Below are positions 51,141 through 60,584 of a stretch of DNA of 64,000 nucleotides, piece by piece (the first letter of the stretch is position 1; each line of letters starts with the position of its first letter). The stretch lies in the NCBI GenBank assembly GCA_963806685.1, contig CAWDZB010000014.1, positions 58,570 to 122,569 of the forward strand. Direction: 5' to 3'. The position numbers and the translations under genes are program-made. The DNA comes from DDH964 sp963806685. GTDB taxonomy: Bacteria > Desulfobacterota > Desulfuromonadia > Desulfuromonadales > DDH964. The notes beneath the pieces were generated by a model. That model made no database searches. It saw only the letters and a program-made list of their open reading frames with translations, and had not been told where the DNA came from.

Positions 51141-52694
51141 ATGGTTGAGCTGCTTTCCGCCATCGTCCGGGCATCCTGGGGAATCTTCGCCGAGTCGGCG
51201 CCCTACGTCCTCTTCGGCTTCTTCGCCGCCGGCCTGCTCAAGGGCCTGCTCCCCGAGCAGGCGGTGAGCCGTCACCTCGGGCGCAACTCCCTGGGCGCGG
51301 TACTCAAGGCTTCCCTGTTCGGCATTCCCCTTCCCCTTTGCTCCTGCGGGGTAATCCCGGCTGCAGTTGCCCTGCGCAAACAGGGGGCGAGCAAGGGCGC
51401 CGCGGCGGCCTTTTTGGTCTCGGTGCCGGAGACCGGCGTCGATTCCATCGCCATCACTTACGCCCTGCTCGACCCGCTGATGACCCTGCTGCGGCCGCTG
51501 GCCGCCTTTGTCACCGCCACTGTCACCGGCGTGCTGATCAACCTCCTCCCCGATGAACCGCCGACCGAGGTCGGGGTAGCCCCGGGCTGCGGCTGACCGC
51601 CGAAACCGGACGGGGGTTCCCCGTCCCCGCCCCCCTCACCTGCTGCGCGCCTGCGCGCTGGGCTCGAATACGCCTTCGGCGAGTTGCTGCAGGACATCGG
51701 CCGCTGGCTGCTCCTCGGCATCCTCGTCGCCGGGATTCTCTCCGCCCTGCTGCCCGCGGACTTCTTCACCCGCCACCTGGGGAACGAGCCGCTCTCGCTG
51801 CTGCTGATGCTCGGCATCGGCGTTCCCCTCTACATCTGCGCCAGCGCCTCGACGCCGATTGCCGCGGCGCTGGTCCTCAAGGGGCTCTCTCCCGGCGCCA
51901 CGCTGGTCTTTCTGCTTGCCGGGCCGGCAACCAACGCCGCGACCATCGCCTGCGTCCGCCGCTTCTGGGGGGGCGCGGCCACCCTCGTCTACCTGGGATC
52001 GATCGCCGCCTGTTCGCTGCTCCTCGGCTGGCTTACCAACCGCCTTTACGCCTGGAGCGGGCTCGACATCACCCATTGGGTCAGTGCCGGCGGGCCGGCC
52101 GGCGGCCGGCCCTGGGAGGTGGCTTCTGCCGTCGTCCTGGCCGGGCTGCTTGTGCGCTGCTGGTGGCTCGGGCACCGCGCTCCGGCGACTGAATCCAATC
52201 TGAGCATTCGGCGCGATTCCGCAGCGCAATTTCTACCCCGCTTCGGTTCGATATCTCGAAGCAGAGGGATTTTCACGCGCCTCTTCCCCTTTGAGTGCGA
52301 AAATTCTCAGGGACAGGGGCCTGCAAAACCGGCGGGTCTCGTCCCGCCGGACGAGTTACTTTTCTGTATTCGGCTAAGAAAGGAACCGAAAGAAAGCCGG
52401 GCTGCCGCCGGCATGGGCGACCGTCGCGGCGAGACGGTGCTTGCGAATCATCGCTGCTCAAGTGAGGGCGGAGCGTCTTCGTTTGCTCCATCTGCGAGCG
52501 GTAGTGGTCGTTCCGGCGCGTCTGCGAAGCGGTTTTGCAACTCCGGCTCTGCTGGTCTAAAAGCATTTAAACCACCAGAGCCGTTGACCACGCAGAGTGA
52601 AGTGACGGAGAACTCGCGGTCAGACAACTCCATGACCGAAGACGCGATTGTGCCACGAAGCCCGACGGAGTTGTGTGGTTGCTACGGTTGGTAA
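51141..52694 (+). CDS. Two-half permease (COG0701, SO_0444/ArsP-like) with in-frame TGA: candidate selenoprotein
   Basis: The first half (51141-51593) has the family motifs PYVLFGFFAAGLLKGLLP, GIPLPLCSCGVIPAAVALRK and VSVPETGVDSIAITYALL, and ends in the cytoplasmic linker GVAPGCG. A TGA (51594-51596) follows, and the same frame resumes with PPKPDGG, EYAFGELLQDIGRWLLLG and the second half GIGVPLYICASASTPIAAAL and LLAGPATNAATI. No frameshift is needed to join the halves; reading TGA as Sec gives GCG-Sec in the linker where relatives carry CGC-type Cys clusters. An 8-bp hairpin follows at SECIS-like distance. Alternatives: a TGC-to-TGA error or a split gene. The frame then runs into repeat copy B (from 52330), adding about 120 unrelated residues. 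Confidence 0.75.
51594..51626 (+). promoter_or_regulatory. In-frame TGA with SECIS-like hairpin
   Basis: TGA at 51594-51596, then a perfect 8-bp stem GGACGGGG/CCCCGTCC (51608-51615 with 51619-51626) closing the loop GTT. The loop begins 19 bases after the TGA and has G first, within the published bacterial SECIS rules (loop 16-37 bases after the codon, G among the first two loop bases). GC-rich DNA makes chance hairpins common. Confidence 0.5.
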
Positions 52695-52804
52695 AGCTCC
52701 GCAAACTCGCGAACGCATGCCCCCCGCAGGGGAAGGCGTTTTTGCTTACTTTTTGTCGCCGCCTGGACAAAAAGGAAGGCGCCTGGCGGGGCGCGTCCCG
52801 CCGG
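52330..52804 (-). repeat. Long structured intergenic repeat, copy B (~475 bp, inverted)
   Basis: Reverse-complement counterpart of 31183-31652. The outer ~36 bases at the left end and ~38 at the right end are nearly identical to copy A, the AGTTACTTTTCT and GACAAAAA stems are kept, and the central TTTAAACCACCAG matches. The middle has diverged. The permease reading frame passes into its left third. Confidence 0.85.
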
Positions 52805-52916
52805 TTTTCCCCCCTGAAAACGACCCCGAATTGACGATAAAAGCCTCGCAGTCCCGGTCCGTACGTATTTATGTCTTTGTTCGCACCGTCTCCGGACACA
52901 AATCTCTCATTCCAAC

Positions 52917-52953
52917 CAGAAAGGGGCCGCGCCGTTACCGGCGCAGCCCCTTT
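52917..52953 (-). terminator. Terminator of the ars operon
   Basis: Stem AAAGGGGC-x-GCGCCG paired to CGGCGC-x-GCCCCTTT (52920-52953), with the acr3 stop codon in its loop and CCCCTTTCTGG on the exit side. Confidence 0.75.
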
Positions 52954-54045
52954 CCCATCTGCGTCACTGGCCGGATATCAGCCGGCGCCGCTTCCCCCTT
53001 CCCACCGTAGTAACGACGCTGCAGCCAGAAGGCGACATTTACCAGGCCGATCAGACGCCGGCACCTCGACCAGCGGGCCGATCACCGCGGTGAAGGCCAC
53101 CCCGGAATCGAGGCCGAAGACCGCGACCGCCACCGCGATGGCGAGCTCGAAGTTGTTGCCGGCGGCGGTGAAGGCGACGGTCGCCGTCTTGCTGTAGTCC
53201 GCCCCGACCTTGATCCCCATCCAGAAACTGACCAGGAACATCACCACGAAATAGATCAGCAGGGGAATGGCGATCCGCACCACGTCGAGGGGGATCTGGA
53301 CGATCAGCTCCCCCTTGAGACTGAACATGACGACGATGGTGAAGAGGAGCGCGACCAGGGTCATCGGGCTGATTTTCGGAATGAAGCGCTGCTCGTACCA
53401 CTCCCGCCCCTTCGATTTCACCAGGGTGAAGCGGGTGAGCATCCCGGCGACGAAGGGGATGCCGAGGTAGATCGCGACGCTCTGGGCGATCTGGCCGATG
53501 GAGACCTCGACGATGGCGCCCGACAGGCCGAAGAGCGGCGGCAGGACGGTGACGAAGAACCAGGCGTAGACCGAGTAGAACAGGACCTGGAAGACCGAGT
53601 TGAACGCCACCAGCCCGGCGCAGTACTCGGTGTTGCCTTTGGCCAACTCGTTCCAGACGATGACCATGGCGATGCAGCGCGCCAGGCCGATCATGATCAG
53701 GCCGACCATGTACTCCGGGTAGTTGTGCAGAAAGACGATTGCCAGCAGGAACATCAGGATCGGACCAATCACCCAGTTCTGCAGCAGGGAGATGCCGAGG
53801 ATGCGCTTGTTGGCAAAGACCTCGCCGAGTTCCTCGTAGCGCACCTTGGCCAGGGGCGGATACATCATCAGGATCAGGCCGACGGCGATCGGCACGTTGG
53901 TGGTGCCGACGGAGAAGGCATTAACGACATCCTTCACCCCCGGGAAGAGCCAGCCGCCGCCGACGCCGATGAACATCGCCAGGAAAATCCACAGGGTCAG
54001 GTAGCGGTCGAGAAAGGAGAGTTTTCTGGTCAGGCCGTGTTCCAT
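52935..54045 (-). pseudogene. acr3: Arsenite efflux permease Acr3 (ArsB family), frameshifted near C-terminus
   Basis: Ten-helix arsenite/H+ antiporter of the Acr3 family: LDRYLTLWIFLAMFIGVGGG, NWVIGPILMFLLA, GLARCIAMVIVWNELAKGNTEYC (with the transport Cys), and FTAAGNNFELAIAVAVAVFG. The sequence is normal to GPLVEVPA, then one extra base at about 53055 shifts the frame. Removing it gives the expected LIGLVNVAFWLQRRYYGGKG and a stop at 52935; as written the frame ends at 52978. Only the last ~25 residues are affected, so the protein might still work. Third gene of arsR-arsC-acr3. Confidence 0.9.
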
Positions 54046-54057
54046 GGTGAACCCCCG

Positions 54058-54480
<423 letters not shown>

Positions 54481-54541
54481 CTATCTAAACCTTTCTCGCC
54501 TTTATTATCCGCATGGGCGAATTTGATGGGCAAAAAAATGG

Positions 54542-54889
54542 TCAACTGCAGGCCCCCTTCTCCAGGGCGGTCCCCCGCTCCCGCAGGGAGGCCAAGTCCT
54601 TGCCCACCTGCGGAAGCTCGTCTAATCGGCTGCCGAGCAGCGCCAGCAGGGCGCCTGCGAAGGGGGTACTGTCGGTGGTCAGCCGGTAGAACATCCAGAC
54701 CCCCTGGCGACGATCCTCGACCAACCCGGCGTTGCGCAGATACGCCAGGTGCCGGGAGACGGTCGACTGCGGCAGTTCGAGAATGGCCATAAGGTCGCAG
54801 ACGCAGAGTTCCCCTTCCCGAAGCAGGGCCAGGATGCGCAGGCGGGTTTCGTCGGAGAGGGCCTTGAAGAGACGAGCGGTCGTTTTCAT
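54542..54889 (-). CDS. arsR: ArsR-family arsenic-responsive repressor
   Basis: 115-aa winged-helix metalloregulator. ALSDETRLRILALLREGELCVCDLM contains the CVC arsenic-binding pair at the start of the DNA-reading helix; QSTVSRHLAYLRNAGLVEDRRQG is the recognition helix and wing. It should repress its own operon through the palindrome at 54897-54920 until arsenite binds. ATG at 54889. Confidence 0.93.
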   Translation of the reverse strand: MKTTARLFKALSDETRLRILALLREGELCVCDLMAILELPQSTVSRHLAYLRNAGLVEDRRQGVWMFYRLTTDSTPFAGALLALLGSRLDELPQVGKDLASLRERGTALEKGACS

Positions 54890-54896
54890 GATAGAA

Positions 54897-54920
54897 CCAT
54901 ATCCGCATAAGCGGATATGG
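54897..54920 (-). promoter_or_regulatory. ArsR operator of the ars operon
   Basis: Perfect 10-bp inverted arms CCATATCCGC and GCGGATATGG with a 4-base spacer, 7 bases upstream of the arsR start. Position at the promoter indicates autorepression. Confidence 0.8.
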
Positions 54921-54977
54921 TCAAGACGAAATTCGATTCGCCAGAAATCCCGCGGCAAGGACTTCGTATCCTCCCCT

Positions 54978-55730
54978 TCAGCCGCCGAAGAGCTGCAATC
55001 CCATCTTCACCGCCAAGAGCAGTAACAGGGCTCCGAGAAATTTTTTCACGGTCCCCGGCTTAAGCCGGTCGTGCATAAACCTGGTGCCCAGGCTGCCGCC
55101 CAGATAGGCCGCCACCGCCGCCGGAATCATCAGCCACAGCTCGGCATGCCCCATCGCCAGATAGGCAATCAGGCCGCTCAGCGAGGAGAAAGGGACGACG
55201 AAGGCGGTGATCACGGCGACCTTCTTCGGGCTGAAGCCGAGCAGGATCAACAGCGGCGCGATCAGCCCGCCGCCACCCACCCCGAGCAGCCCCGACAGGT
55301 AACCGGCCACCGCGCCGATCAGCGCCGGGGCCAGTAGCGGCCGGTCCTCCCGGTACTGGCCCTCGAATCGTCCGGCGCGGAAAAAGATCAGCATCACCCC
55401 GGAAAAAACCAGGAACAGGGTGAAGATCGCCAGGACCACCGCCGTGGGAATCCAGTGGCTTGACCAGGCGCCTACCGGGGCGAGCAGGAAGGAACTGACG
55501 ATGATCGGCACGCCGAACTTGAAATCGAGCCGTTTTGCGCGGATATTGCCGACACTCGCCCCGGTCATGCTCAGGGTGTTGACCAACAGCCCGGTCGGCT
55601 TGGCGACCAGGAGCGGCAACCCGAGCCAGTGGAGGGCCGGCACCAGGGCCACCGCCGACCCGATGCCGCCGAGGGCGAAGAGAAAGCTCAGGCCGAAGGC
55701 GAGCAGGGAGACGATCAACCATTCATTCAT
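54978..55730 (-). CDS. TSUP-family (TauE/SafE) sulfur-compound or anion exporter
   Basis: 250-aa membrane protein with about eight helices in two repeats: LALGGIGSAVALVPALHWLG and YLSGLLGVGGGGLIAPLLILLG are the paired signature motifs. Relatives move sulfite, sulfoacetate, thiosulfate or sulfur compounds. It has its own palindrome upstream (55752-55767) of the type also found by the ArsR gene at 60622, which suggests co-regulation with the thiol-redox genes. ATG at 55730. Confidence 0.88.
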   Translation of the reverse strand: MNEWLIVSLLAFGLSFLFALGGIGSAVALVPALHWLGLPLLVAKPTGLLVNTLSMTGASVGNIRAKRLDFKFGVPIIVSSFLLAPVGAWSSHWIPTAVVLAIFTLFLVFSGVMLIFFRAGRFEGQYREDRPLLAPALIGAVAGYLSGLLGVGGGGLIAPLLILLGFSPKKVAVITAFVVPFSSLSGLIAYLAMGHAELWLMIPAAVAAYLGGSLGTRFMHDRLKPGTVKKFLGALLLLLAVKMGLQLFGG

Positions 55731-55751
55731 CGTTGTCCCCAAAACCTACCC

Positions 55752-55767
55752 TTGGCGTTTTCGCCAA
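55752..55767 (-). promoter_or_regulatory. TTGGC-N6-GCCAA palindrome before the TSUP gene
   Basis: TTGGCGTTTTCGCCAA, 21 bases upstream of the TSUP start. Same arms and spacing as the sites at 60585-60600 and 60975-60990. Confidence 0.6.
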
Positions 55768-55809
55768 ATTCCAGAGCAAAAAAATCGGGGCGATTAGGTG
55801 CACCACAGG

Positions 55810-56724
55810 TCAATCCTGGCCGTAGGCCTGCAGGCGATACTTCCCCGTCAGACAGGTACCGACTTCGAATTGCAGGGTCACGTGGTTGATGCCGAACCGC
55901 TCGTACAGCAGGCTTTCGATCGCTTCGGCGAGGGGTCCGGTTTCCTGAAGGGTCTCAAGTTCGGTATTGACATGCGCCTCGAAATGGAGGTCGTCATCGT
56001 CTACCCGCCAGAGGTGGATGTGATGGACATTGCAGACCCCGGCTAGTTCCTCCAGCGTCGCCTGCAGTTCATCCAAAGAGATCGACCCCGGAACCTTGAG
56101 CATCAGGACGTCGATGGCGGCCAGCAGGATCTTCCAGCTCTCCCAGCCGACATAAACGGCGATCAGCAGGCTCAGCACCGGGTCGACCCAGAACTGGTTG
56201 AAGAGCCGGATGGCCACGGCGCCGAGAATCACCGCCACGCTGGAGACGGCATCCGAGAGCAGATGCAGGTAGGCCGAACGGATGTTCAGGTTGCTCTTGG
56301 CACCGGGATGCAACAGCCAGGTGCCGATCAGGTTGGCCGCCAGGCCGATACTGGCGACGATCAGCATCATGCTGCCATCGACGGCCTGCGGATGTTGCAG
56401 TTTGGTCACCGCTTCGCGCACCAGGTAGACGGCGATCGCCAGCAGCACCCCGGCGTTGAGGATCGCCGCCAGGACCTGGGCGCGCTTGAGGCCGAAGGTG
56501 TACCGGTCGTTTCTCGGCCTCTGGCTCAAACGCAGAGCGGCGTAGCTGACGATGATGGCGATGCCGTCGCTGAAATTGTGCAGCGCATCGGAGATCAGCG
56601 ACAGGCTGCCGGACATCACGCCGCCGACGACTTCGACCAGGGTGATGGTGAAGTTGAGCAGCATGGTCACGACCATCCGGAACCCGGAAGTTTCGCCCTG
56701 GTCGTGATGGTGGTGTTCCGCCAT
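55810..56724 (-). CDS. Cation diffusion facilitator (CzcD/ZitB-like)
   Basis: 304-aa divalent metal/H+ antiporter of the inner membrane with six helices. His-rich start MAEHHHHDQ; SLSLISDALHNFSDG (HxxxD-type site in helix II), LLSDAVSSVAVILGA (second site) and the cytoplasmic domain VHHIHLWRVDDDDLHFEAHV. Likely exports zinc, cobalt or cadmium. ATG at 56724, 5 bases after the FmdE gene stop, so it is co-transcribed with it. Confidence 0.93.
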   Translation of the reverse strand: MAEHHHHDQGETSGFRMVVTMLLNFTITLVEVVGGVMSGSLSLISDALHNFSDGIAIIVSYAALRLSQRPRNDRYTFGLKRAQVLAAILNAGVLLAIAVYLVREAVTKLQHPQAVDGSMMLIVASIGLAANLIGTWLLHPGAKSNLNIRSAYLHLLSDAVSSVAVILGAVAIRLFNQFWVDPVLSLLIAVYVGWESWKILLAAIDVLMLKVPGSISLDELQATLEELAGVCNVHHIHLWRVDDDDLHFEAHVNTELETLQETGPLAEAIESLLYERFGINHVTLQFEVGTCLTGKYRLQAYGQD

Positions 56725-56729
56725 GGTTT

Positions 56730-57326
56730 TCAGCCCCGGCAGGGGATGCAGAGCGGCCCGCCCGGCGACTCCTGCAGCTTGTTGACGAAGGTCAGCTCCC
56801 CGCATTTGGCGCAGGGCTGAGCTTCGAACTCCGCCTTGCCCCGGGGCACCGCGACCTGCTGCACCGGGCCGATGCTCAGGAACATCTCTTCCGGCAGATT
56901 CAGGATCTTATCGACCAGCGGGTCGGCGATGGCGGCCGGGATGTCCTGGGGCGGCACGCCGGCCTTGCGCTGCTGGACGAAGGGGGACTGAAGCGCCTGG
57001 GCAAAGAATTCCGGCTTCAGCGAGACCCGCACCGCCCGTCCGGTCTTGGCGTCGATCAGGGTGAAGGCCATCTTGTTGTAATAGAGCTTCTTGATGTTCG
57101 ATTTGCCGTAGGTGCAGCCGGTGGCGGTCATGATGCCGTCGAGAAAGCAGCCGGCGGCGTGGCCTTCGCCGGTCTCGGCCAAGACCCGCAACTCCTTGTC
57201 CTGCGAGCGCTCGACACCGAGGGCGTTCATGGCCGCCAGCCCGGCGCGCAGGCCCATCGGCATGGCCGGGCATTTGTGGCCGTGGAATTTCACGCCCGTT
57301 TCCAGAATTTCTTCGAAAGTCGTCAT
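56730..57326 (-). CDS. FmdE-family protein with C-terminal zinc ribbon
   Basis: 198-aa protein like formylmethanofuran dehydrogenase subunit E. FHGHKCPAMPMGLRAGLAAM (metal-binding His and Cys), GHAAGCFLDGIMTATGCTYGKSN and a C-terminal CAKCGELTFVN...CIPC ribbon. FmdE-like proteins occur in bacteria lacking methanofuran, often beside metal or molybdenum genes; their role is poorly known. Located between CDF and CcdA-like genes. Confidence 0.88.
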   Translation of the reverse strand: MTTFEEILETGVKFHGHKCPAMPMGLRAGLAAMNALGVERSQDKELRVLAETGEGHAAGCFLDGIMTATGCTYGKSNIKKLYYNKMAFTLIDAKTGRAVRVSLKPEFFAQALQSPFVQQRKAGVPPQDIPAAIADPLVDKILNLPEEMFLSIGPVQQVAVPRGKAEFEAQPCAKCGELTFVNKLQESPGGPLCIPCRG

Positions 57327-57383
57327 GGGCTTTCTCCCTTTCGGTTTGAGGAGCCTCTTGTTGTGGACCTGAACGCCCCGGCG

Positions 57384-58085
57384 TCAGGCGTAGGTGCTGT
57401 AAATTAACCACCCACCACCGGAAATAACCAGAATACCGCAGATTTTTTTGACGATCAGCGCGCCCCTGGAGCGTTCGTTCCAGTCGAGATAGCGCTGCAC
57501 CACTTCGGTGAAGGTGCCGGCCAAAACGATCAGCGCGCAATGGCCGAGGCCGTAGGCCAACAACAGCGAGGCCGCGTACACCGGGCTGGCGGCCGCCCGG
57601 TTGAAGACGACGGCGAGCATCGGCGCCATGTAGGCAAAGGTACAGGGGCCGAGGGCGACGCCGAAGATCAGTCCGAGTAGAAACGCGGCCAGCATCCCCT
57701 TGCGGGCAATACCCACCCGGCCCGGGGCCGACCAGGGCATGGGCAAAAAGTCGAGCAGGTGCAGTCCGACCAGGAACAAGACCGCCGCCACCAGGTACGT
57801 CCCCCAGGCACCGACATCGCCCAGCATGCGCCCCGCCGCCGCCGTGGCCACGCCGATGGCCGCGATGGTGATGAGGATACCGACGGCAAAGAGACTGGAG
57901 ATGACGAAGGCGCGCCGGGTCGGCATCCGCCCCTGGCCGTCGATGAAGCCGACGATGAGGGGAATGCTCGCCAGATGGCAGGGGGAGAGGAGCACGCTCA
58001 GGATGCCCCAGGCGAGGGAAGCGGTCAGGGCCAGCAGCGGGGCGCCGGTGACGGCGTGGGTCAGGGCGATAAAGAGCGATTCCAT
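57384..58085 (-). CDS. CcdA/DsbD-type membrane thiol-electron carrier
   Basis: 233-aa inner-membrane protein with six or seven helices. The two redox cysteines sit in VLLSPCHLASIPLIVGF and GLIFGVALGPCTFAYMAPMLA, as in CcdA. It would pass reducing equivalents from the cytoplasm to the exported thioredoxin encoded 13 bases upstream (58099). Confidence 0.9.
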   Translation of the reverse strand: MESLFIALTHAVTGAPLLALTASLAWGILSVLLSPCHLASIPLIVGFIDGQGRMPTRRAFVISSLFAVGILITIAAIGVATAAAGRMLGDVGAWGTYLVAAVLFLVGLHLLDFLPMPWSAPGRVGIARKGMLAAFLLGLIFGVALGPCTFAYMAPMLAVVFNRAAASPVYAASLLLAYGLGHCALIVLAGTFTEVVQRYLDWNERSRGALIVKKICGILVISGGGWLIYSTYA

Positions 58086-58098
58086 GATCGTTGCCCGA

Positions 58099-58473
58099 TC
58101 AGTTGTTGAAGTCGTAGCCCAACTCCCGCCACTTGGCGAGAATGTCCTCCCGGGAGATGAAGCCCTGGTGGCGGTACAGTTCCTGGCCGGTGGGGGAGAA
58201 GAAGATCTGCGTGGGAATCATCCGCACCCCGTAGGGTATGGCCTGGTCCTGATGCTTCCAGACATCGATGAACTCCACTTGCAGCTTGCCGGCATGGCTG
58301 GTTTTCAGCGCGTCCAGGATCGGCGCCATCATCCGGCAGGGGATGCACTTGTCGGCACCCAGGTCGAGCAGGCGCGGCAGGGGTAGATTTTCGGCCGCCT
58401 TGGCCGCCCCGGACAGCATCAGCCCACCGGCGACGAGCAACAACACTGCGATCAGCTGGCGTATCGATTTCAT
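58099..58473 (-). CDS. Exported thioredoxin-like protein
   Basis: 124-aa periplasmic thioredoxin-fold protein. Signal peptide MKSIRQLIAVLLLVAGGLML to AKAAE; active site DKCIPCRMMAPIL; cis-Pro in VRMIPTQIFFSPTG. A partner for the CcdA-like protein next to it. Confidence 0.92.
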   Translation of the reverse strand: MKSIRQLIAVLLLVAGGLMLSGAAKAAENLPLPRLLDLGADKCIPCRMMAPILDALKTSHAGKLQVEFIDVWKHQDQAIPYGVRMIPTQIFFSPTGQELYRHQGFISREDILAKWRELGYDFNN

Positions 58474-58518
58474 GGTCTCTCCAGCGGTTAAAGGGTTTTT
58501 CCCAAGGCCCGGACCGTC

Positions 58519-58938
58519 TCAGAGGTAGGCGGCAACGGCATCCTTCACCAGCTTCGTAAATCCGGCTTCATCCCCTTCGAAGGCCCAGATATCTTCCAGG
58601 TTTTTCCGGGCGACGGGTTGGCCGTCATGGACCTTTTCGATCACCAGCGCCTTGGTAAAGAGCTTGAACTCATCGGCATAGTGACGGTTCGCGGGCAGAT
58701 CCATGTTGAGCACCTGCCATTCCACCCGGCCGCCCGCCATTTCCTTGGCGAAGTAGCTATCCAGCGTCTTTTTGGAAAAGGTCTCGAACTCCAGACAGGT
58801 CGAGCAGCGCACCGTCTGGTGAAAGTAATAAACGACTACCTTGTCCCCCGCGGTGACGCCGGCCACGGATGGGGATGCGGGGGACAGAAGCAGCAGCGGC
58901 AGGACCAGCAGAACCGGAAGCAAGCGGCGGATCGACAT
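58519..58938 (-). CDS. Exported ArsF-like thioredoxin-fold protein
   Basis: 139-aa protein with a signal peptide (MSIRRLLPVLLVLPLLLLSP to SVAG). KVVVYYFHQTVRCSTCLEFETF carries a CSTC redox pair; the rest fits the family annotated as nitrophenyl compound nitroreductase subunit ArsF, common in redox operons of anaerobes. True function unknown. Lies between two thioredoxin-like genes. Confidence 0.82.
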   Translation of the reverse strand: MSIRRLLPVLLVLPLLLLSPASPSVAGVTAGDKVVVYYFHQTVRCSTCLEFETFSKKTLDSYFAKEMAGGRVEWQVLNMDLPANRHYADEFKLFTKALVIEKVHDGQPVARKNLEDIWAFEGDEAGFTKLVKDAVAAYL

Positions 58939-58963
58939 CGGACACCTCCCCTAAGAGCGGCTG

Positions 58964-59197
58964 TTAACGCAGCAGTTTCTTGATCTGCTCGGCCTTGAGC
59001 ACCTTGCCCTGGGAAACCACCTTGCCATCGATGGCCAACCCCGGCGTGGTCATCACGCCGAACTGCATGATTTCGTTGATGCCGGTCACCTTTTCGAACT
59101 CCACCTCTTCGCCCAGCGCCTGGGCGGCCTCCTTGGCGTTGGCGGCCAGTTCGTTGCACTTGGCACAGCCGGTACCGAGAATCTGGATCTTTTTCAT
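58964..59197 (-). CDS. Small redox-active disulfide protein (thioredoxin-like, 77 aa)
   Basis: Cytoplasmic glutaredoxin-sized protein: KKIQILGTGCAKCNELAANA has the CAKC active site and FGVMTTPGLAIDGKVVSQGK the cis-Pro. Proteins of this type are typically encoded beside COG0701 permeases, as here (36 bases downstream of one). GGAGAAAACGG precedes the ATG. Confidence 0.92.
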   Translation of the reverse strand: MKKIQILGTGCAKCNELAANAKEAAQALGEEVEFEKVTGINEIMQFGVMTTPGLAIDGKVVSQGKVLKAEQIKKLLR

Positions 59198-59232
59198 TCC
59201 GTTTTCTCCTTTGCTTGGAATTGAACAACCAA

Positions 59233-60555
59233 TCAACCGAACAACGCGCCATACAGCAGCCCGGAAATCGTCGCCATGACGATCACCAGCGAGACGAAGA
59301 CCACAGTCTTTTTCGTCCCCATCACCGAGCGGATGACCAGCATGTTGGGCAGGGACAGGGCCGGCCCGGCAAGCAGCAGCGCCAGCGCCGGCCCCTTGCC
59401 CATGCCGGCGCCGAGCAGCCCCTGCAGGATCGGCACCTCGGTCAGGGTGGCGAAGTACATGAAGGCGCCCACCACCGAGGCGAAGAGGTTGGCACCCAGG
59501 GAATTGCCGCCCACCAAACCGGAGATCCAGGCCGAAGGGATCAGCCCCTCGTGGCCGGGACGGCCGAGGAGCGCCCCGGAGATCAACACCCCCAAGAGGA
59601 GGAGCGGCAGGATCTTTTTGGCGAAATCCCAGCTGGTGCCGAACCACTCGCGCAGCTCTCCATCCTCGTCGTCCCCCGTGGCCGCCAGGGTGGAGAGGCC
59701 GATGGTGCCGGCGACGAAGGGGAGTGCCGGATGCTCCGGGACGGCAAAGGCCAAGACGACCGCCGGTGCCGCCGCGACCAGCATCTTCCACTTGCCGACC
59801 TGGAACCAGGCCACCAGCATCCAGGCCAGGGCCAGGGCGAACAGACCGGTGATCAGCCACTTGGCGGCGTAAATTGCCTGCCACACGCCGACCGGCTCGG
59901 CCGGTTTGCCCCAGTTGGCGAAGACCAGGATGCCGACCATGCTGGCGAAATAGAGCGCCGTCTGCCACAGCGGGCGGCTCACCTCCGGCTCGGGCAGGCC
60001 CGCGGCCGCCTCGACCTTGGCCAACTCCTCCTTGCGGAAGAAGAGGTGCATGAGGATGCCGATGATCACCGCAAAACTGATGGCGCCGACGGCCCGGGCG
60101 ATCCCCATCTGCGGGCCGAGCACCGCGGCGGTCAGGACGATGGCGAGGATATTGATGGCCGGGCCGGAATAGAGAAAGGCGCAGGCCGGCCCGAGCCCCG
60201 CGCCCATGCGGTAGATGCCGGCGAACAGGGGCAGGATGGTGCAGGAGCAGACGGCGAGGATCGACCCGGAGACGGAGGCCACCCCGTAGGCGAGAACCTT
60301 GTTCGCCTTCGGGCCCAGATACTTCATGACCGCCGCCTGACTGACGAAAACCCCCACGGCCCCGGCAATGAAGAACGCCGGCACCAGGCAGAGCAGCACA
60401 TGCTCCTGGGCGTACCATTTCGCCAGGTAGAGAGACTCCCAGAGGGCGTTCGCCACCCGCGGCGACTGCTGCAGCACGTCCACGGGAAGGTAATAGCAGG
60501 CGACAAAGACGGCGACAATCGCCGCCAGTGGTTTCCATTCCCTGGACCAGTTCAT
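59233..60555 (-). CDS. COG0701 permease (ArsP/DUF318 type)
   Basis: 440-aa membrane protein with about ten helices in two halves. SILAVCSCTILPLFAGIYRMGAGLG and LYSGPAINILAIVLTA are the first-half signature, TLTEVPILQGLLGAGMGKGPALALLLAGPALSLPNML the second. Family members export organoarsenicals or other metalloids. It keeps the CSC pair but not the Cys-rich linker seen in the permease at 51141. Palindrome at 60585-60600 is in its promoter. Confidence 0.9.
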   Translation of the reverse strand: MNWSREWKPLAAIVAVFVACYYLPVDVLQQSPRVANALWESLYLAKWYAQEHVLLCLVPAFFIAGAVGVFVSQAAVMKYLGPKANKVLAYGVASVSGSILAVCSCTILPLFAGIYRMGAGLGPACAFLYSGPAINILAIVLTAAVLGPQMGIARAVGAISFAVIIGILMHLFFRKEELAKVEAAAGLPEPEVSRPLWQTALYFASMVGILVFANWGKPAEPVGVWQAIYAAKWLITGLFALALAWMLVAWFQVGKWKMLVAAAPAVVLAFAVPEHPALPFVAGTIGLSTLAATGDDEDGELREWFGTSWDFAKKILPLLLLGVLISGALLGRPGHEGLIPSAWISGLVGGNSLGANLFASVVGAFMYFATLTEVPILQGLLGAGMGKGPALALLLAGPALSLPNMLVIRSVMGTKKTVVFVSLVIVMATISGLLYGALFG

Positions 60556-60584
60556 CGAACATTCCCTTGATTAGAAATTTCTTT

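Noticed and set aside
31183..52804. Repeats A and B as the ends of one composite transposon
   Set aside because: No transposase lies between them and the interval holds housekeeping genes such as complex I.
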